From: Hypoxylon rubiginosum | Taxonomy: Eukaryota; Ascomycota; Sordariomycetes; Xylariales; Hypoxylaceae | DNA: 64,000 nt | Reading direction: 5' to 3' | NCBI GenBank assembly: GCA_902806565.1 | Contig: CADCXA010000056.1 | Span: 248,001-312,000, forward strand | The notes under the pieces: generated by a model | What the model saw: only the letters and a program-made list of their open reading frames with translations | Told to the model about the DNA's origin: nothing | Databases searched by the model: none | Part shown: in pieces, positions 12,580 through 24,163 of the stretch | How the letters are laid out: each line of letters begins with the position of its first letter | Numbering within the stretch: the first letter of the stretch is position 1 | Made by a program: the position numbers and the translations under genes

Positions 12580-15500
12580 CTAACAGCGGCCTCGACTCTC
12601 CGCCTGGTATAATTCCTTCTTAATGTCGAAGAACATGTCCTCGATCTTGTTCACCTCCTCTCGGGTTAACGTCGCCATACGTAGTCCTTCGAGACCCTCC
12701 TTTAGCGCACCCATAATCGTTTCAGCCGCCGATTTAGCTACTTCAGGTTCAGGTTCAGGTTGAGGTTCCAGCTGAAGTTCCAGTTCTTCAACAGGCTGAG
12801 ACTGTTCAACAACAACCTCAGCCTCCTCTTCGACCTTATCTTCGGATTTCTCTGGCTCATCTGACATCTCCATATCTTTGTCAACAAGTGACATATCCTC
12901 GTCGAGTAGTTCTGGAGCAATAGCTCCTGCATCTGATTGTTGAGATGCCTCCGTGATTATCTGTAGGTTTACCGCTTCCGTGTCCGACTCGCGCTCCACG
13001 ATGCTGTCGTCGAAACTGACTGGCGAGGAAGATCGCTGACCCGCTTCTATAGCCTCGGGCTCTTGTCTGGCCGAATCTTGTGACATGGCCGAAGATATAT
13101 CGACGTCCGGCTCCGCGTCTTCCATTGCCGTGTCCATCTCAGCCGCATCTGCTGTAGTATTCTGAGAAGCCTGGCTACTAGACACCGCTTCAACATCCGC
13201 ATCCTTACGATGTCTCCGTTTCTTCCGGCCGCTACCAGGCTCCTGGGTATTCTCCGCGTGCCGTTTCCTCTTTCTCTTCGACTTCCTGTTAGACGGCGTG
13301 GGACTCTCTGCCTCTATAGGTGAGGGAGAATGGACTGGAGGGGGCTGACTGTTGTCTCCCTTCTTTGACTTGCTACGCTTCTTCGAACTGGTGTTGACTG
13401 TGATACATTCCTGGGCTGTCGCGTCTGTCTCGCGGGGCTTCTCTGGCGAGCTGCTGTCGTATCTAGGCAACGGCTCACATTTTCTAGAATCGAGCTCGAT
13501 TACCAGGCGCGCCATGCTCCGTTCTTCGCCATCGCTAAGCTCAAAAGAGCGATCTTTGGGCTGGGACGCAGATGCAACACTTGGCCCGGCTTGTAAGGCC
13601 TGTGATATGACCCTACTACGAAGAGTTCGCGGTGTTGGAGACGGACTGGTGAGTGCATCTACGAATACCTCGGGGTCAGATCGGGGTGACGACTCCGGTC
13701 CTTTACGAGAAGAGCGAGTCTTTCGCGGAGTTACTACCTTCTCCGGAGTTTTGTTTTCTTCCAACCGGCCCTCGACATTGGTGGACACGTGCTCTAGTTC
13801 GGGCTCTTTAATTTCTTCCGGCTCATCTTCTTCCATAGCTCCTAGGTCGTCATCTCTAATCTCTTCACTCTTCTCGTGTTCCGTAGGGATCTGGTTGGTG
13901 GTCTGGCGTCTTGGTGCTGGCGAACCAGATATGGGCGAAGACGACATTGGGAATTCGTGAAACAAGCTACTGCTTCTAGAACGTGGCCGCATTTCCGCGA
14001 GCAAGTTCCGACGAGGTTCTGGCGGCGACGAGGGGATATCATCCGTCATCTCGTGATCATCATATATGATAGGAGCTTGGCCCCGTCGGGGTGTTGGCGT
14101 GGATGAGACATAATCATCCTGTTCACGCGTAGGCTGGGGAGTAGTAGCGCGCTCTCGAGGCAGATCCTCTTGCTGTTCCGAGTGCCGGGACGTAGGCCGA
14201 GGAGACTTGTCCTGCTCCACGCTAGCTCGGATGTGGGGGAACAATGTATCATTTTCTCGTTGTCGTTCGCGAACCTCCTTCTGTCGGTCCGTCAAGTGCT
14301 GAGATTCCATCGCATCTTGACCTGGGGAAGATGATTCGATGGCTGCGAACTGGATCTGAGAATTGTCATGTCGTGGTCTAGGAGTTGTGCTGTGCCTAGA
14401 CGACCTAGGTCGGGAAGGAGTGGGAGTGGTGTCTACTCGGCGTTTCGCGGGCAGCGAGAGCTGAACAGATCCAGGACTAGCAGATCGCCTCGCTGACGAT
14501 GGCCGTCCTGCGGGAGGTGTTCTCTGTTCATCTGCACTATCTAGAAGTGCGCTCGGAATCTCGAGGTCGTCTTGGGATTCTATAAACGATGGCTCCTGCC
14601 CGCTAGATCCGTAGCCGGAGAGGTCTAGCCCGGGAAGCACGACATCGACATAAGTATGAATGGAGATGAGCACCGCTTTGAGTTTTTCTGGGTACTTGAT
14701 CTCGTCGACCTGTTCAAAAGAGCGGTTCCACACAGTCGAGACGGCATTGACGATATGTCTATGTTTGCTTTGGAATGCTGAACAGAGTAGCTCCTCGATA
14801 GTGTCGAGCTGGAAGTTCGAGCTCGAGAGCGAATCTGGGCCTGGAAACAGGCTGCAGATTCGGTCCCATAGAACTTTGACCTAGGTATAGATCGTCAGTA
14901 AGATGGGTAGCGAGAATGGAAAAACTTGGTACTTACAGCTTCGGACACCTTGGAGGACTGTTTACTACTATATTGTGCATTCGCATCTTGAATCCAGCAA
15001 CCAATGCCGTTCTGTAGCTGAGTCAACGTCTTGAGGACGAGCTGACGGTTACATCTCACTAGAAAGTTGGCAACCTCTACGAGTAAGAGTACTATAATTT
15101 CGTCTTGGTCGTACTGGGCTGCGTGCGTGTACGAGTTCCGAAGTAGCTCATTTGTGAGGCGGTAAAAGCCGTCGAAGGGGTCGGATAAAACATATCTTGG
15201 TCCCGCAATAGAAGTGCCCCATAGACGCTGCCGAGCAATATCTAGTGCTTGTTGGCTTCGAGGCTGTCTCGCGGTAGCAATTAACTCGATACCGCTCCTG
15301 AGGAGACTGTATGGTATAGATTCACAAGCCGAGGTGATGCATTCCGTAAAACTCTTAGCTAGTGGTTCTATCACAGCGATGGCGCATCCTGCCTCGCCAG
15401 CATCATAAGTGACCCGGGCTACCAGCGAGCGGAATAACGAATGCCAATGTTCCCAAGGTAGGTTAGGCGTAGATCGGATTCCCCTTTCCAAGTGCTTGAC

Positions 15501-18005
15501 AATTTCGCGGTACTCGTGACCGATGATGTTCGGTTCGCTCCCAGAGTTGGTCGTCGAGTGGCTAGATTGGCTACTCTCTAAAGAAAACGAAAGTATCTCG
15601 GATATATACACCCACGGGCCATAAGGGGCGAGGGCATCCAAGGTAGGCAACGTTTGCATTAATTCGCGGGCTAGGTCAGTCTTCGCGTGGGAATATGATC
15701 GGGGGGTTAAAAAGGGATCGAAAACGGCCTTGAACATGTTCAACAGACCGTCGTCGTCTAGAATACCCGGGGGCAACGCGGAGAGTATAGAGAATAGGTG
15801 GTGAAGAGGATTTCGCGTGAGACCCTGACCCTTTCCCGATCGATGCGAAGGCGTCGCGATCGGAACAAAGGTGTTTTGTTTGTTAAGGGAAAGAAGTTTC
15901 TCGGTGAAGGGCAACAGACCTAAAGATTCAACCATCTTCAAGATGTACGCTTGAGTCGCATCCAAGAACTTTTGCCGTAAGTCAGGTTGGCTATCTGCTT
16001 CGTCAAGTCCTTGTGACCATATCCTAACCAGAACGCCGAAAGCATGTGCCATAAAGGTTGCTGTGTCGGTGGATACCTTGACCTCCTTGGACGCGGCAGC
16101 CGACACGGCACCGACGAGCGTTTGCCAGAGCTTATACGAGACGGATTCGGGATTTGCAAGATCCAAAAAGGTTCTCTGCAGGATGGGCTCTACGACGGCA
16201 AATACCCTCACCGCGTTTCGCCTGACCCATTTTGGTTCCAGCGCCGGCAGCTCGTCCGGCTTGACTGCCGAATTCTCGGCAACGCGGTCTTCTTTCCACA
16301 GTCGCGGAGTCGAAGAGTTGAAGAACCCGGTCAAGATCAGAGTTGCTTGCGTCAGATTCTCCGATACGACGGTTCCGTTTTTTTCCTGTGTGGAATCTAT
16401 TTCAGGAGAGCTTAGCCTCTGAATTATAGGTCGAACGCATAAATCCCAGTACTTGTCGACCTGCGCCGGACCCAAGTTCGGCTTGAAGGCGTAGTAGTAG
16501 AGGTTGCAGATGCTAGAGATAACAACTCTCCGTAGCTCATCCTGCTGCTTCTTGCTGCTACCTTTCCTCTTCAGCTGACTGTAGAAAGGCTGGCATATAG
16601 TTCCGATGGTTTTCGAAAATGACGACTCGTTGAGATGTAAGGCGTAGACGAGGCGATTCCATGCATAATTAGCCTCGAGTCTGGTGTGATAGTTGCCGCT
16701 GTTGAAACATTGCTGAATGATATTTAAGAACGGCGAGAAGAATTCCCACTTATCGACAGGACACCTAAGCAGGAGAATAACGACACTCCAAACCTGAGGG
16801 ACAGCCGACGAATTGTCCTTGTCCTTGGTCATAGCCATCAACCTTTCTGCGTAATACTTGATATACTTGGTCTCGTCGATCTGCATCTGAAATATTTCCA
16901 CCACTTTTCTCGACAATTGCTTCTCTTTGCCAATAGTAAAACTAGCTTCCAACCCTAGCGCGATGGCAGCCGCGCGAATCTCCTTCATGCTACTAAGCAT
17001 ATCGGTGAATAGGTCGCTGAGCCAGTCCGAGTAGGTGACCATGTGGGATCTCGATTGCCTAACGAGTCTTCGGTATATCAAAATTCGACACATGATGATG
17101 CTTTTCCCCTTGATATGGTCTTCGATCTTGTGAAGCGATCCTATCAGCCGGCCAACACGATCCGCCGTCATGACTTTGGGTGGGAAATCCTGAGAGGCTA
17201 CGACCTGCATCATATGCCTAATCACATCTTTGGGTACGACCGGGTCTTCGAAGGATCTGATGCAATGGTCTATCATGAAGACACCAAAATCGGATGATAA
17301 TGTCGAGGCGATGGCGGGAAAGTGACAAAAGGTGCAAAGCAGAGTAAGGGCGTAGTTCACCATAGACGTGTCCACAGTCCCGTTCGATCCTTTGGCGGTT
17401 ACATCTCGTTGTATGAATTGTGTGAATAAACTCATCTTGTCTTGGAGGGCAATGCGGTCGGGAAGGTTATTCGACGATTTTAGCGCCTGTGCCAGCATCG
17501 CGTAGGCATCGACCTTGGAATCTCTATCCGCTCCCGCGAGCTGCCTGATGGTCGAGTCCAACATGGCGATGATATTAACCTGCCCGGTCACCTCGTCACC
17601 AGCGGCCAACGAATCCAACAGATTACGAGGGACAGGACTCGAGCTCTGCTTCAAGATGGATTTTATAGGTTTGGCGGAAGCTGTTGAGGAAGGGACGGAG
17701 TTTGGTGTAGACTGTATTCGCACATTTTCTTTGTTGGCGGCGTACGTCGGAGCGTCCCGATACTGAGCTTGCGCTAAGAATCCGACTCTCTTTCTCGATC
17801 TTCGGGAACTAGTATTAGTGTTGTCGGCGGAATTAGGGGAGTAATTAGGAGGTGTGTGGAGGTTTAGTCTAGTATCGACAGGATGATTAGAGAGGATTCG
17901 CTTCGAAGACAGGTCGGATTCTTGTTTCTTTTCTCGAGGCGGCGTCGGTGGTCTTGCAGGTAATGACTCCAAAGTTCTTGGAACCGGTGCGTCCTTTGAT
18001 ACCAT
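12580..18005 (-). CDS. rif1: Rif1, telomere-length and replication-timing regulator
   Basis: Two exons (18005-14937 and 14880-12580; intron 14881-14936) encode 1789 residues. The family restrains telomerase, limits late-origin firing and handles double-strand breaks by recruiting protein phosphatase 1 to chromatin. The N-terminal tail has both PP1-docking motifs: an RVxF site (KRVGF, residues 72-76) and a SILK site (116-119). A large alpha-helical Rif1_N/HEAT region of roughly residues 140-1000 follows; its opening (DSTIRQLAGADRDSKVDAYA) is characteristic of the family. The second exon encodes a long disordered region with acidic stretches, many SP/TP sites and two basic clusters (KSKRKRKRH, GRKKRRHRKD) that look like nuclear localisation signals. 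The protein ends in a short predicted helix. The gene is divergent from Ric8, and ACGCGA boxes lie 290-375 bp upstream of the start. Confidence 0.95.
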
Positions 18006-19275
18006 GGCTGCTCCAGCCGACAGCTCCCACCACGTAGATATTCTCTCTTAGAATCTCAGCGATCATGTGCTGCTTTAGGTTACGTGTGTACTATGCGAAC
18101 CGGAAATCATCAATGACTTTGCAACCGTAACACCAGCGAGTGATTAAAAACAGAAAACGAATGAGGGAAAATTAAGACGTTGTCGAATTATTGCAGATTG
18201 CAGATTCAACTGCACACGAATTCACGTATCTGATAGTGGTCAATCGTTGAGGGAGGTCCCCTGCTCAATAGTAGAAAAAGGACCCTAAGAAAAAACGCGA
18301 ACGCGATTCCTTTTCGCGTAGCTCCTATTCAAAGACGCGAGACGCTCGGACCACTATTCCCTCCACTTTAGATTTCTAAACGCGGTTAATCTCCACTTGC
18401 CCCGCCTTTCACTTGCAGTTGAGCCAGCTCCAAGTTTGTGTGGCTGGCTTGGCCCGTGCCCCATCATGTGCCGTCATGTACCTAAGCCGGCTCAATTTAT
18501 AGAGGTACTTGGGCACATGTATCTGCTAGAGTCCACCCCGCTGGCAGCCTGGGCAGGGAGCTTAGGGGCTTGGAGCACCCTCGGAGCCTACAGCTGTCAG
18601 CAGGTCGCAAGTGACCTGTAGCCTGTAAATGACCCTGTAGTTTGTTCAACATGTGCCATCCCTGCTGCGTCATGCCTGGATTTGCCTGGATTAATAAAAA
18701 ATAATAACTGGAGTTCTTACTCGGAGCAAATTCCCAGGGTCTTGTATAAGTCGAACACGACAACTTCGCCAAGGGCATCCTACGAGCAATCTGTACGACG
18801 ATCCTCAATAATCTATGCGACTAAGGTGTCACCGCTTCTGATCGCGGGACCTGGAACCGTTGTATTCATCTACCTATGCTGTATGGGTAGGCTCAGATTC
18901 GATTCGATTTAGGGATCAACGGGATAGATTCAACACAAGACGTTGCTTTTCTAGTATGTACAATGTCCAATGTCCAACCCTTTTCCCGTTACCGCTACCC
19001 GATATAACATAAACAACTCCCAACTCCGCTGTACGCGGTATCCCTTGTCATATTTCTCTCGTCGATCCGATCCCAGGCATCTTTTGCTGCAAGTAGTCGC
19101 CTTACCTATGTGCTATCTGACCTGACCTGCATGTCCCTTTCGTGTGTATTCTCTACTCACCGATCAGCATCGCCTGCCAAGTTGCTGAGTCTGTAGTATA
19201 TGATACGCCCCCTTGTATTAACCCTTTCTTGCTTGTTCTATATCGGCGCAATAGTCGTCGTCCTTTTTGCTCACC
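18006..19275. promoter_or_regulatory. divergent Rif1/Ric8 intergenic region with an MCB-like cluster
   Basis: Four ACGCGA/TCGCGT hexamers lie within 46 bp: 18295-18300, 18301-18306, 18314-18319 (inverted) and 18335-18340. An ACGCGG follows at about 18377. ACGCG is the core of the MluI cell-cycle box bound by the MBF complex, which drives G1/S transcription in yeasts. The cluster is about 290 bp from the Rif1 ATG and 930 bp from Ric8, so assignment to Rif1 is more likely. The rest of the region shows no gene. A CT-rich leader precedes Ric8. Confidence 0.5.
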
Positions 19276-21015
19276 ATGGTGCAACAGTCTTCTCGACCCC
19301 TATCAGGGGCATTTCGCCGTATATTCTCGCATTCCCGTAGTCACTCGAACGGTTCGAAAGGATCCTCTCGTCCACCTCAGATGGCTCACCCCAACCAGAA
19401 TACCGCTGCAGCCGTAGCCGCACCGCTGACCGGGCCAGGTTCGTCACCGAAAGATCCTATTGAAAGCTACACAAAACTCATCAATCTATATAGCTAAATT
19501 AATTGCTGTCACCGGCTTAGTAGAAAAACTAACTGAAGATCTCAATTCCGTTACCTTACTTCCTCAACGTGAGTAGGTTAGTATTCCAGGCCATATTGAT
19601 CCATTCTAATTACCATTCCTCCAGAACGAGATGCAGCCTTAGAACAGCTCAAGATATACGGCAGAGAGCCTCAAAATGCAGATCCTATATTCACCAAGGA
19701 GGCAAGTGAAGAGACCTACAATTAGAAGAAGTCTAAGCTCATAATTCCTAGGCTATCGAGATGCTTACCCGGCATGCCTTCAACAGCCCATCTAGCACCA
19801 CATCCAGAAATGCTTTGCGAGTCCTTTGCAATGCGCTACTTCTAAAGCCAGAAACTCGACAGATGTTTGTCAACCTCGGCTACGAAGCCAAGGTGTGCAA
19901 TAAACTCAAAAGCGACAATCGCGACGACGAGTTTCTCATTTCTAGGATCCTGTTTCTAACAACGTACGGGACAAACACAAACCTCGTAGGTCTAATCGAT
20001 AAGCATCACTTAGCAGATTCCATCAACAAGAATCTCGAGCGTCATGCGAAGCGCCGGACTGCTGCAGGCTCGGTACCGATAACGGATCTTATGGAAAACA
20101 TGGCTCTCTCGGAGACGCTGAAGCTGCTCTTCAACGTCACACATTATTGCAAAGACCGAATATCTTCCTTCACTCCGGCCATACCCCCCGTTGTCACCAT
20201 GCTATGCAAGGGAGTGTTCCAAATCCTTAAGCCACTAGATCTACCCATTAGCGCATTAGTCAACGCCCTTCTCAACCTAGAGGTCGGTTCCAAAGATGTC
20301 CAGGGCTCTCTTTATCCCCACGACGAGCCCAACCTGCTAGCAGATCGTCTCATCGACTTGTTGGCTCGCTCATCCAAGGTGTACAGTAACGACGAGCTAG
20401 AGACCACGGTTACGCCCTTAATAGGAGCGATTCGTGCAATCCATGAATACGCGCCAAAAGATGTAAAAGAATACATTCGTACGAAACTGTTGCCGAAAGA
20501 GGCCGACAGAACCCAGGTGCTTGGACGATCCGGTTCATTGCCGTCATGGCTTCTAAGGAATTCGACCAATCCCATAACGCCTCAGCTTCGAGAGACGATA
20601 TCTAACCTATTCTTCGACTTGTCTGATAAGGACGCGTCAACCTTTGTCGAAAATGTGGGATACGGCTTTGCATCGGGGTTCTTGTTCAGTAGGGGTCTAC
20701 CAGTTCCTCAGAATGCTTCCGAGGCCAACGCTCGAGGTACGCCGAACAGGCCGATCAATCCGATCACGGGCCAGTTTATAGATACGGAAAGGCAACCCGA
20801 AGGTCCCGAGATGACTGAAGAGGAAAGGGAGAGGGAGGCAGAGAGACTATTCGTCTTGTTCGAACGGTAAGAGTTCTCTTCCTTAGTCATGTGGAAATTG
20901 CTAATTACCTGATAGATTAAATGCGAACGGTGTCATATCTGCCGAGAATCCGATGCGGACTGCCGTTCAAGAGGGACGATTCGAAGAGCTGCCTGATGAT
21001 TACGAGTCTGACTAA
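19276..21015 (+). CDS. ric8: Ric8/synembryn, guanine-nucleotide exchange factor and chaperone for G-alpha
   Basis: Five exons (19276-19438, 19494-19568, 19625-19701, 19752-20866, 20916-21015) give 509 residues, near family length. Ric8 proteins are cytosolic armadillo-like helical proteins that fold and activate G-alpha subunits. Supporting segments are LVEKLTEDLNSVTLLPQQRDA, joined across intron 2, and RNALRVLCNALLLKPETRQMF and SETLKLLFNVTHY in exon 4. The latter two are typical of the synembryn family. The conserved C terminus has NPITG, an EEEREREAERLFVLFERLN helix joined across the last intron, and an acidic end. Intron 3 (19702-19751) uses a GC donor (GAG/GCAAGT). The downstream GT would break the frame, so GC-AG splicing is required. 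The start is the first ATG, in a good context. Confidence 0.93.
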
Positions 21016-22879
21016 TCTCTGCAGCAGAGAATCCCTTTAGCAGGACCTCGCGCTTCACCAATGAAGAGACAGTTGGGAATAGCGTATGTATGATAATTGG
21101 GGTGTCCCTTTCCAAGTACAGCAGAGTATGGCATCAAGTTATACCAGAACTGTAGACATTTGCAACTTACCCAACCACGACAATGTCGTAATATATAGGG
21201 GCAGGAGCAGCTAGACAAATACCCTCTCATAATGTATCCCATACACGTATACTTTAGGTACATAGCGAATAGTTATCACAATGTCTTTACCCTAGCTCTG
21301 CTTAGTTAATAACAAAGAGATAATACAAGACAATAAGTTGCATTGACATTGAGGTTTACGTGTGTAGATAGTGAGGGTGTTGGTTGTAGTTAAACAACAG
21401 ATACAGCAAGTCAACCTGTGATATCGATGGAATAGGGGACATCCTATGATAGCGATGAAATAAGGGAGTAGTGTGCATGCAGTCCTCGAGATGCTGTCTT
21501 GTATTCTCCCCCAGTGTGAATACCTCGGGGGATATGAGCCGCACCCAGTAGGTAGGCATGTCCCTTGTAGGTACCTCGACCCGGAAGGCGGCCCGACCCG
21601 GGTGGCGAATTTTTTTAGCAGTGAGAACCTGGATGGTCCCACGTGAGGCGCAATGCGGCGAAAAATGAGGCGAAAATGCGGCTCAAGTAGTTACTATTTT
21701 GATACCGTACTAAACTATCGTATAACTTCACGTCTACCTAGCAACGCCTATGCGGCACACTACACAAGTTGCATTCACACAAGTAGCATTCACACGCGTA
21801 GAATTGTCGTATAATCCTCGGTACCCGTCTAAGCAGCCTTGGTACACCACCCCACCGCCTTGGTACACCGCCCAAAACGACGTAACCACTGGAGCAACCG
21901 CCGGCAGAATCTTTCTACGTAAACCGCCCTAACGCGGCGGGCATTGTTTTCTAATTTTTCTTTCCTTTCCCATCTTTCCTTTCCCATCTTTCCTTTCCCA
22001 TCTTTCCTTTCCCATTTTTCCTTTCCCATCTTTCTCATCTTTCCCATCCCATTTTTTCACACTTCCTAAAATATCTGCCAACAATAAACACATTCACCAC
22101 TACATACCTCCTAACACCTAATTCACCACCATTACCTACTTGTCTATTATCTTTGTCCTGCTTGGAGACTACAGCGGAACACTGATGACCTACCCAACTG
22201 CCAGAGGCTGTGACGCTGTAAGGGAGATAACTGGTGATTCTTTTGCCTCCATTACTAAGACATGGCAGGCCGATGAGATCCAGTGAATACTGGTACACTA
22301 AAGAGTGATGGATAATCCTCCTCAAACACCATTATAAATCATCACTATATCCATCACCACACTCATCACCATCATACCCATCCAACACCATTCTCCCCAA
22401 TACTATTCTCCTCACTACTATCCTCCTCTCCACTACTCTCCTCGCTACTACTCTCCTCATCACCATTCTCTTCACCATTCTCTTCACCATTCTCCTCACC
22501 ATTCTCCTCACCATTCTCCTCACCATTACTACAACCACGCCTGTCAACGAGACATGGTGCTGCCACGGTGGCTGCCTTGACCATATGGCCTGGCTGGTCA
22601 TTTGAGATGTACGTGTTACCCTCGGACCTATAGACGATCTGTATAGAAATACTAACACATCTTAGTGGAGCTGCAGGTAGTCTATACAAATGACTACCGG
22701 GGCAGGGTGCTAGATTCAGGATGCGTCTTTCGCTTTCACAACTGATATTTCCAACTTAGCCTACTGGCCCTGGACGCCCCCGAATATCACGAGGTGTTGG
22801 GGTGCCCGGGGCCGGGCGGACCATATCGGTCGCGTGGTCAACACGCACTTCATCCCGACCCCTCGGGTGTTATCCCTAG
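21016..22879. repeat. accessory region with minisatellites
   Basis: No credible gene. A CCTTGGTACACC repeat lies near 21836-21870. A pyrimidine minisatellite with a 14-bp unit (TTTCCTTTCCCATC, about five copies) covers about 21957-22034. A 12-bp array (CACCATTCTCCT and variants, about six copies) covers about 22461-22528. The open frames over these arrays are repeat translations (GEEN or VRRM units), not genes. Base composition changes from AT-rich to GC-rich near 22750, where the coding-like relic begins. Confidence 0.6.
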
Positions 22880-23902
22880 TCTAACGGCGGGGTCGACCTC
22901 AGTCGTCCGTATAAGTGCCCGACGGGGTCGGGTCCCGTCTGTCTTCGGCTGCAGCGTCTTCCTGCCGGCTCCGATGCCATCGACAACGTCCGCAGAGGCG
23001 GCGTCCGAGCCCTTCGCGACAGATCAACCGTACCCAGCAATTCTCAAGGTCTTCGTAGGATGCCTAGGGCATAAGGACTATCTCGAGTTGAACCAGCCCG
23101 GCACTCCATACCCCCGGAAACGCCATTCTGCGATACTACCAAGAACTGGGAAGCTGTCACCAGTCTTGTGACTCCCACTAGCGCTCGCAGAGTCCTAGCA
23201 GATCCCGCGCTTCCAGGGGTGACTCTGGCGGTGGCTCGCCTAGCTCCCGCTTCACGCCCGGTGCGCCGCCGAAACCCTCCATACCTACCCGCTAGGCGAC
23301 ATGGCCGACTTGGCTATCCTAGATGTTAGTATTATTCCCTAACCTACCTATATATGGCGTGCATACAGATACTAACACGTTACAGATATACTCCATCTAG
23401 GATTTACGCCACGTCGCTGGGCATACAACGCCATCACATTCCGGCGCTACACCCAGGCCGCCTCGCGAGCTTCAGCAAGCAAGCAAGCAGGCAGGCAGCG
23501 AGGCCTATACTTCAAGACTGCTTTCGAGGCACCTCGTTCCGGTTAGTGACAGAATAATCTGCACACACACACACACATATACTAACTTGGTTACTCTAAG
23601 GTTACGACGCCATATATTCTGGCAACCGAGCTTTATTCGGCCGAAATAGCACTTTACTGGATGACTCCATACCCCCGGTACGATGTGGTAGTTGCCCAAG
23701 GGGGGGCACTACTGCGTCGTCGTTCCCTACTCCCCAGGGGGGCGGGGGGGCGGGTACGAATAGGATGACTCCCTACTACGGGGGCCACTCCTTTTCTAAC
23801 CACACCCACCACATACCTAGGTGTCTAACAACACCACCACAAGCATTTCACCATGATCCCCGATACCGGGTCATACCGTACGATCTGAAGAAGGGTATCT
23901 AA
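22880..23902 (+). pseudogene. decayed multi-exon gene of unknown family
   Basis: Three segments join into one coding-like frame: 22880-23324, 23386-23541 and 23601-23902. They are separated by intron-like sequences at 23325-23385 (GTTAGT, ACTAAC, CAG) and 23542-23600 (GTTAGT, ACTAAC, AAG). The joined frame has protein-like composition, for example KNWEAVTSLVTPTSARRVL, LGFTPRRWAYNAITFRRYTQ and GLYFKTAFEAPRSGYDAIYS. It is broken by an in-frame TAA at 23072-23074, and no in-frame ATG is found after that stop until the last exon. A full reading would need this stop to be a recent mutation. I do not recognise the family. The last 100 bp of the third segment is the first copy of the repeat listed next. 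A live gene with a different start exon cannot be excluded. Confidence 0.35.
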
Positions 23903-24163
23903 CTACACTAATCACATCGTATACACCCACCACTAAACACATCGTCCACACCCACAACTAAACACATCGCTCACACCCACCACATACCTAGGTGTTTTAC
24001 ACCACCACAAGCATCTCGACACGATCCTCAGTATCGTGTCGTACCTTACGACCTAAAGAAGGTTTCTAACCACACCCGCCACATACCTAGGTGTAATAAC
24101 ACCACCACCAGCATTTCGACACGATCCCCAGGACCGTGTGGTACCCTACGATCTAAAGAAGGG
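23797..24163 (+). repeat. three-copy direct repeat, coding-like, with internal hairpin
   Basis: Copies lie at about 23797-23899, 23971-24070 and 24069-24163. Each runs from CACACCCRCCACATACCTAGGTG to CTRAAGAAGG. All three translate to the same peptide pattern (HHIPRC...TPPxAxxHDP...PYDLKK) in one frame. The third copy has a 1-nt frame slip. The middle copy has a perfect 9-bp hairpin (CGACACGAT / ATCGTGTCG, 24017-24041, 7-nt loop), decayed in the other two. Between copies 1 and 2 is a 25-bp minisatellite (CACATCG..CACACCCACxACTAAA, three copies, about 23913-23990). Selection on peptide or on hairpin cannot be decided by eye. Confidence 0.55.

Noticed and set aside
19345..19360. GGTTCGAAAGG resembling a tRNA B-box
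   Set aside because: It lies inside Ric8 exon 1, lacks the closing C and has no A-box at the right distance.
22332..22689. Open frames with GEEN or VRRM repeats on the minus strand
   Set aside because: They are translations of the 12-bp minisatellite and its flanks. There is no independent coding sign.
23797..24163. CRISPR-like array
   Set aside because: There are only three diverged copies of about 100 bp with no regular spacers, and this is a fungal genome.
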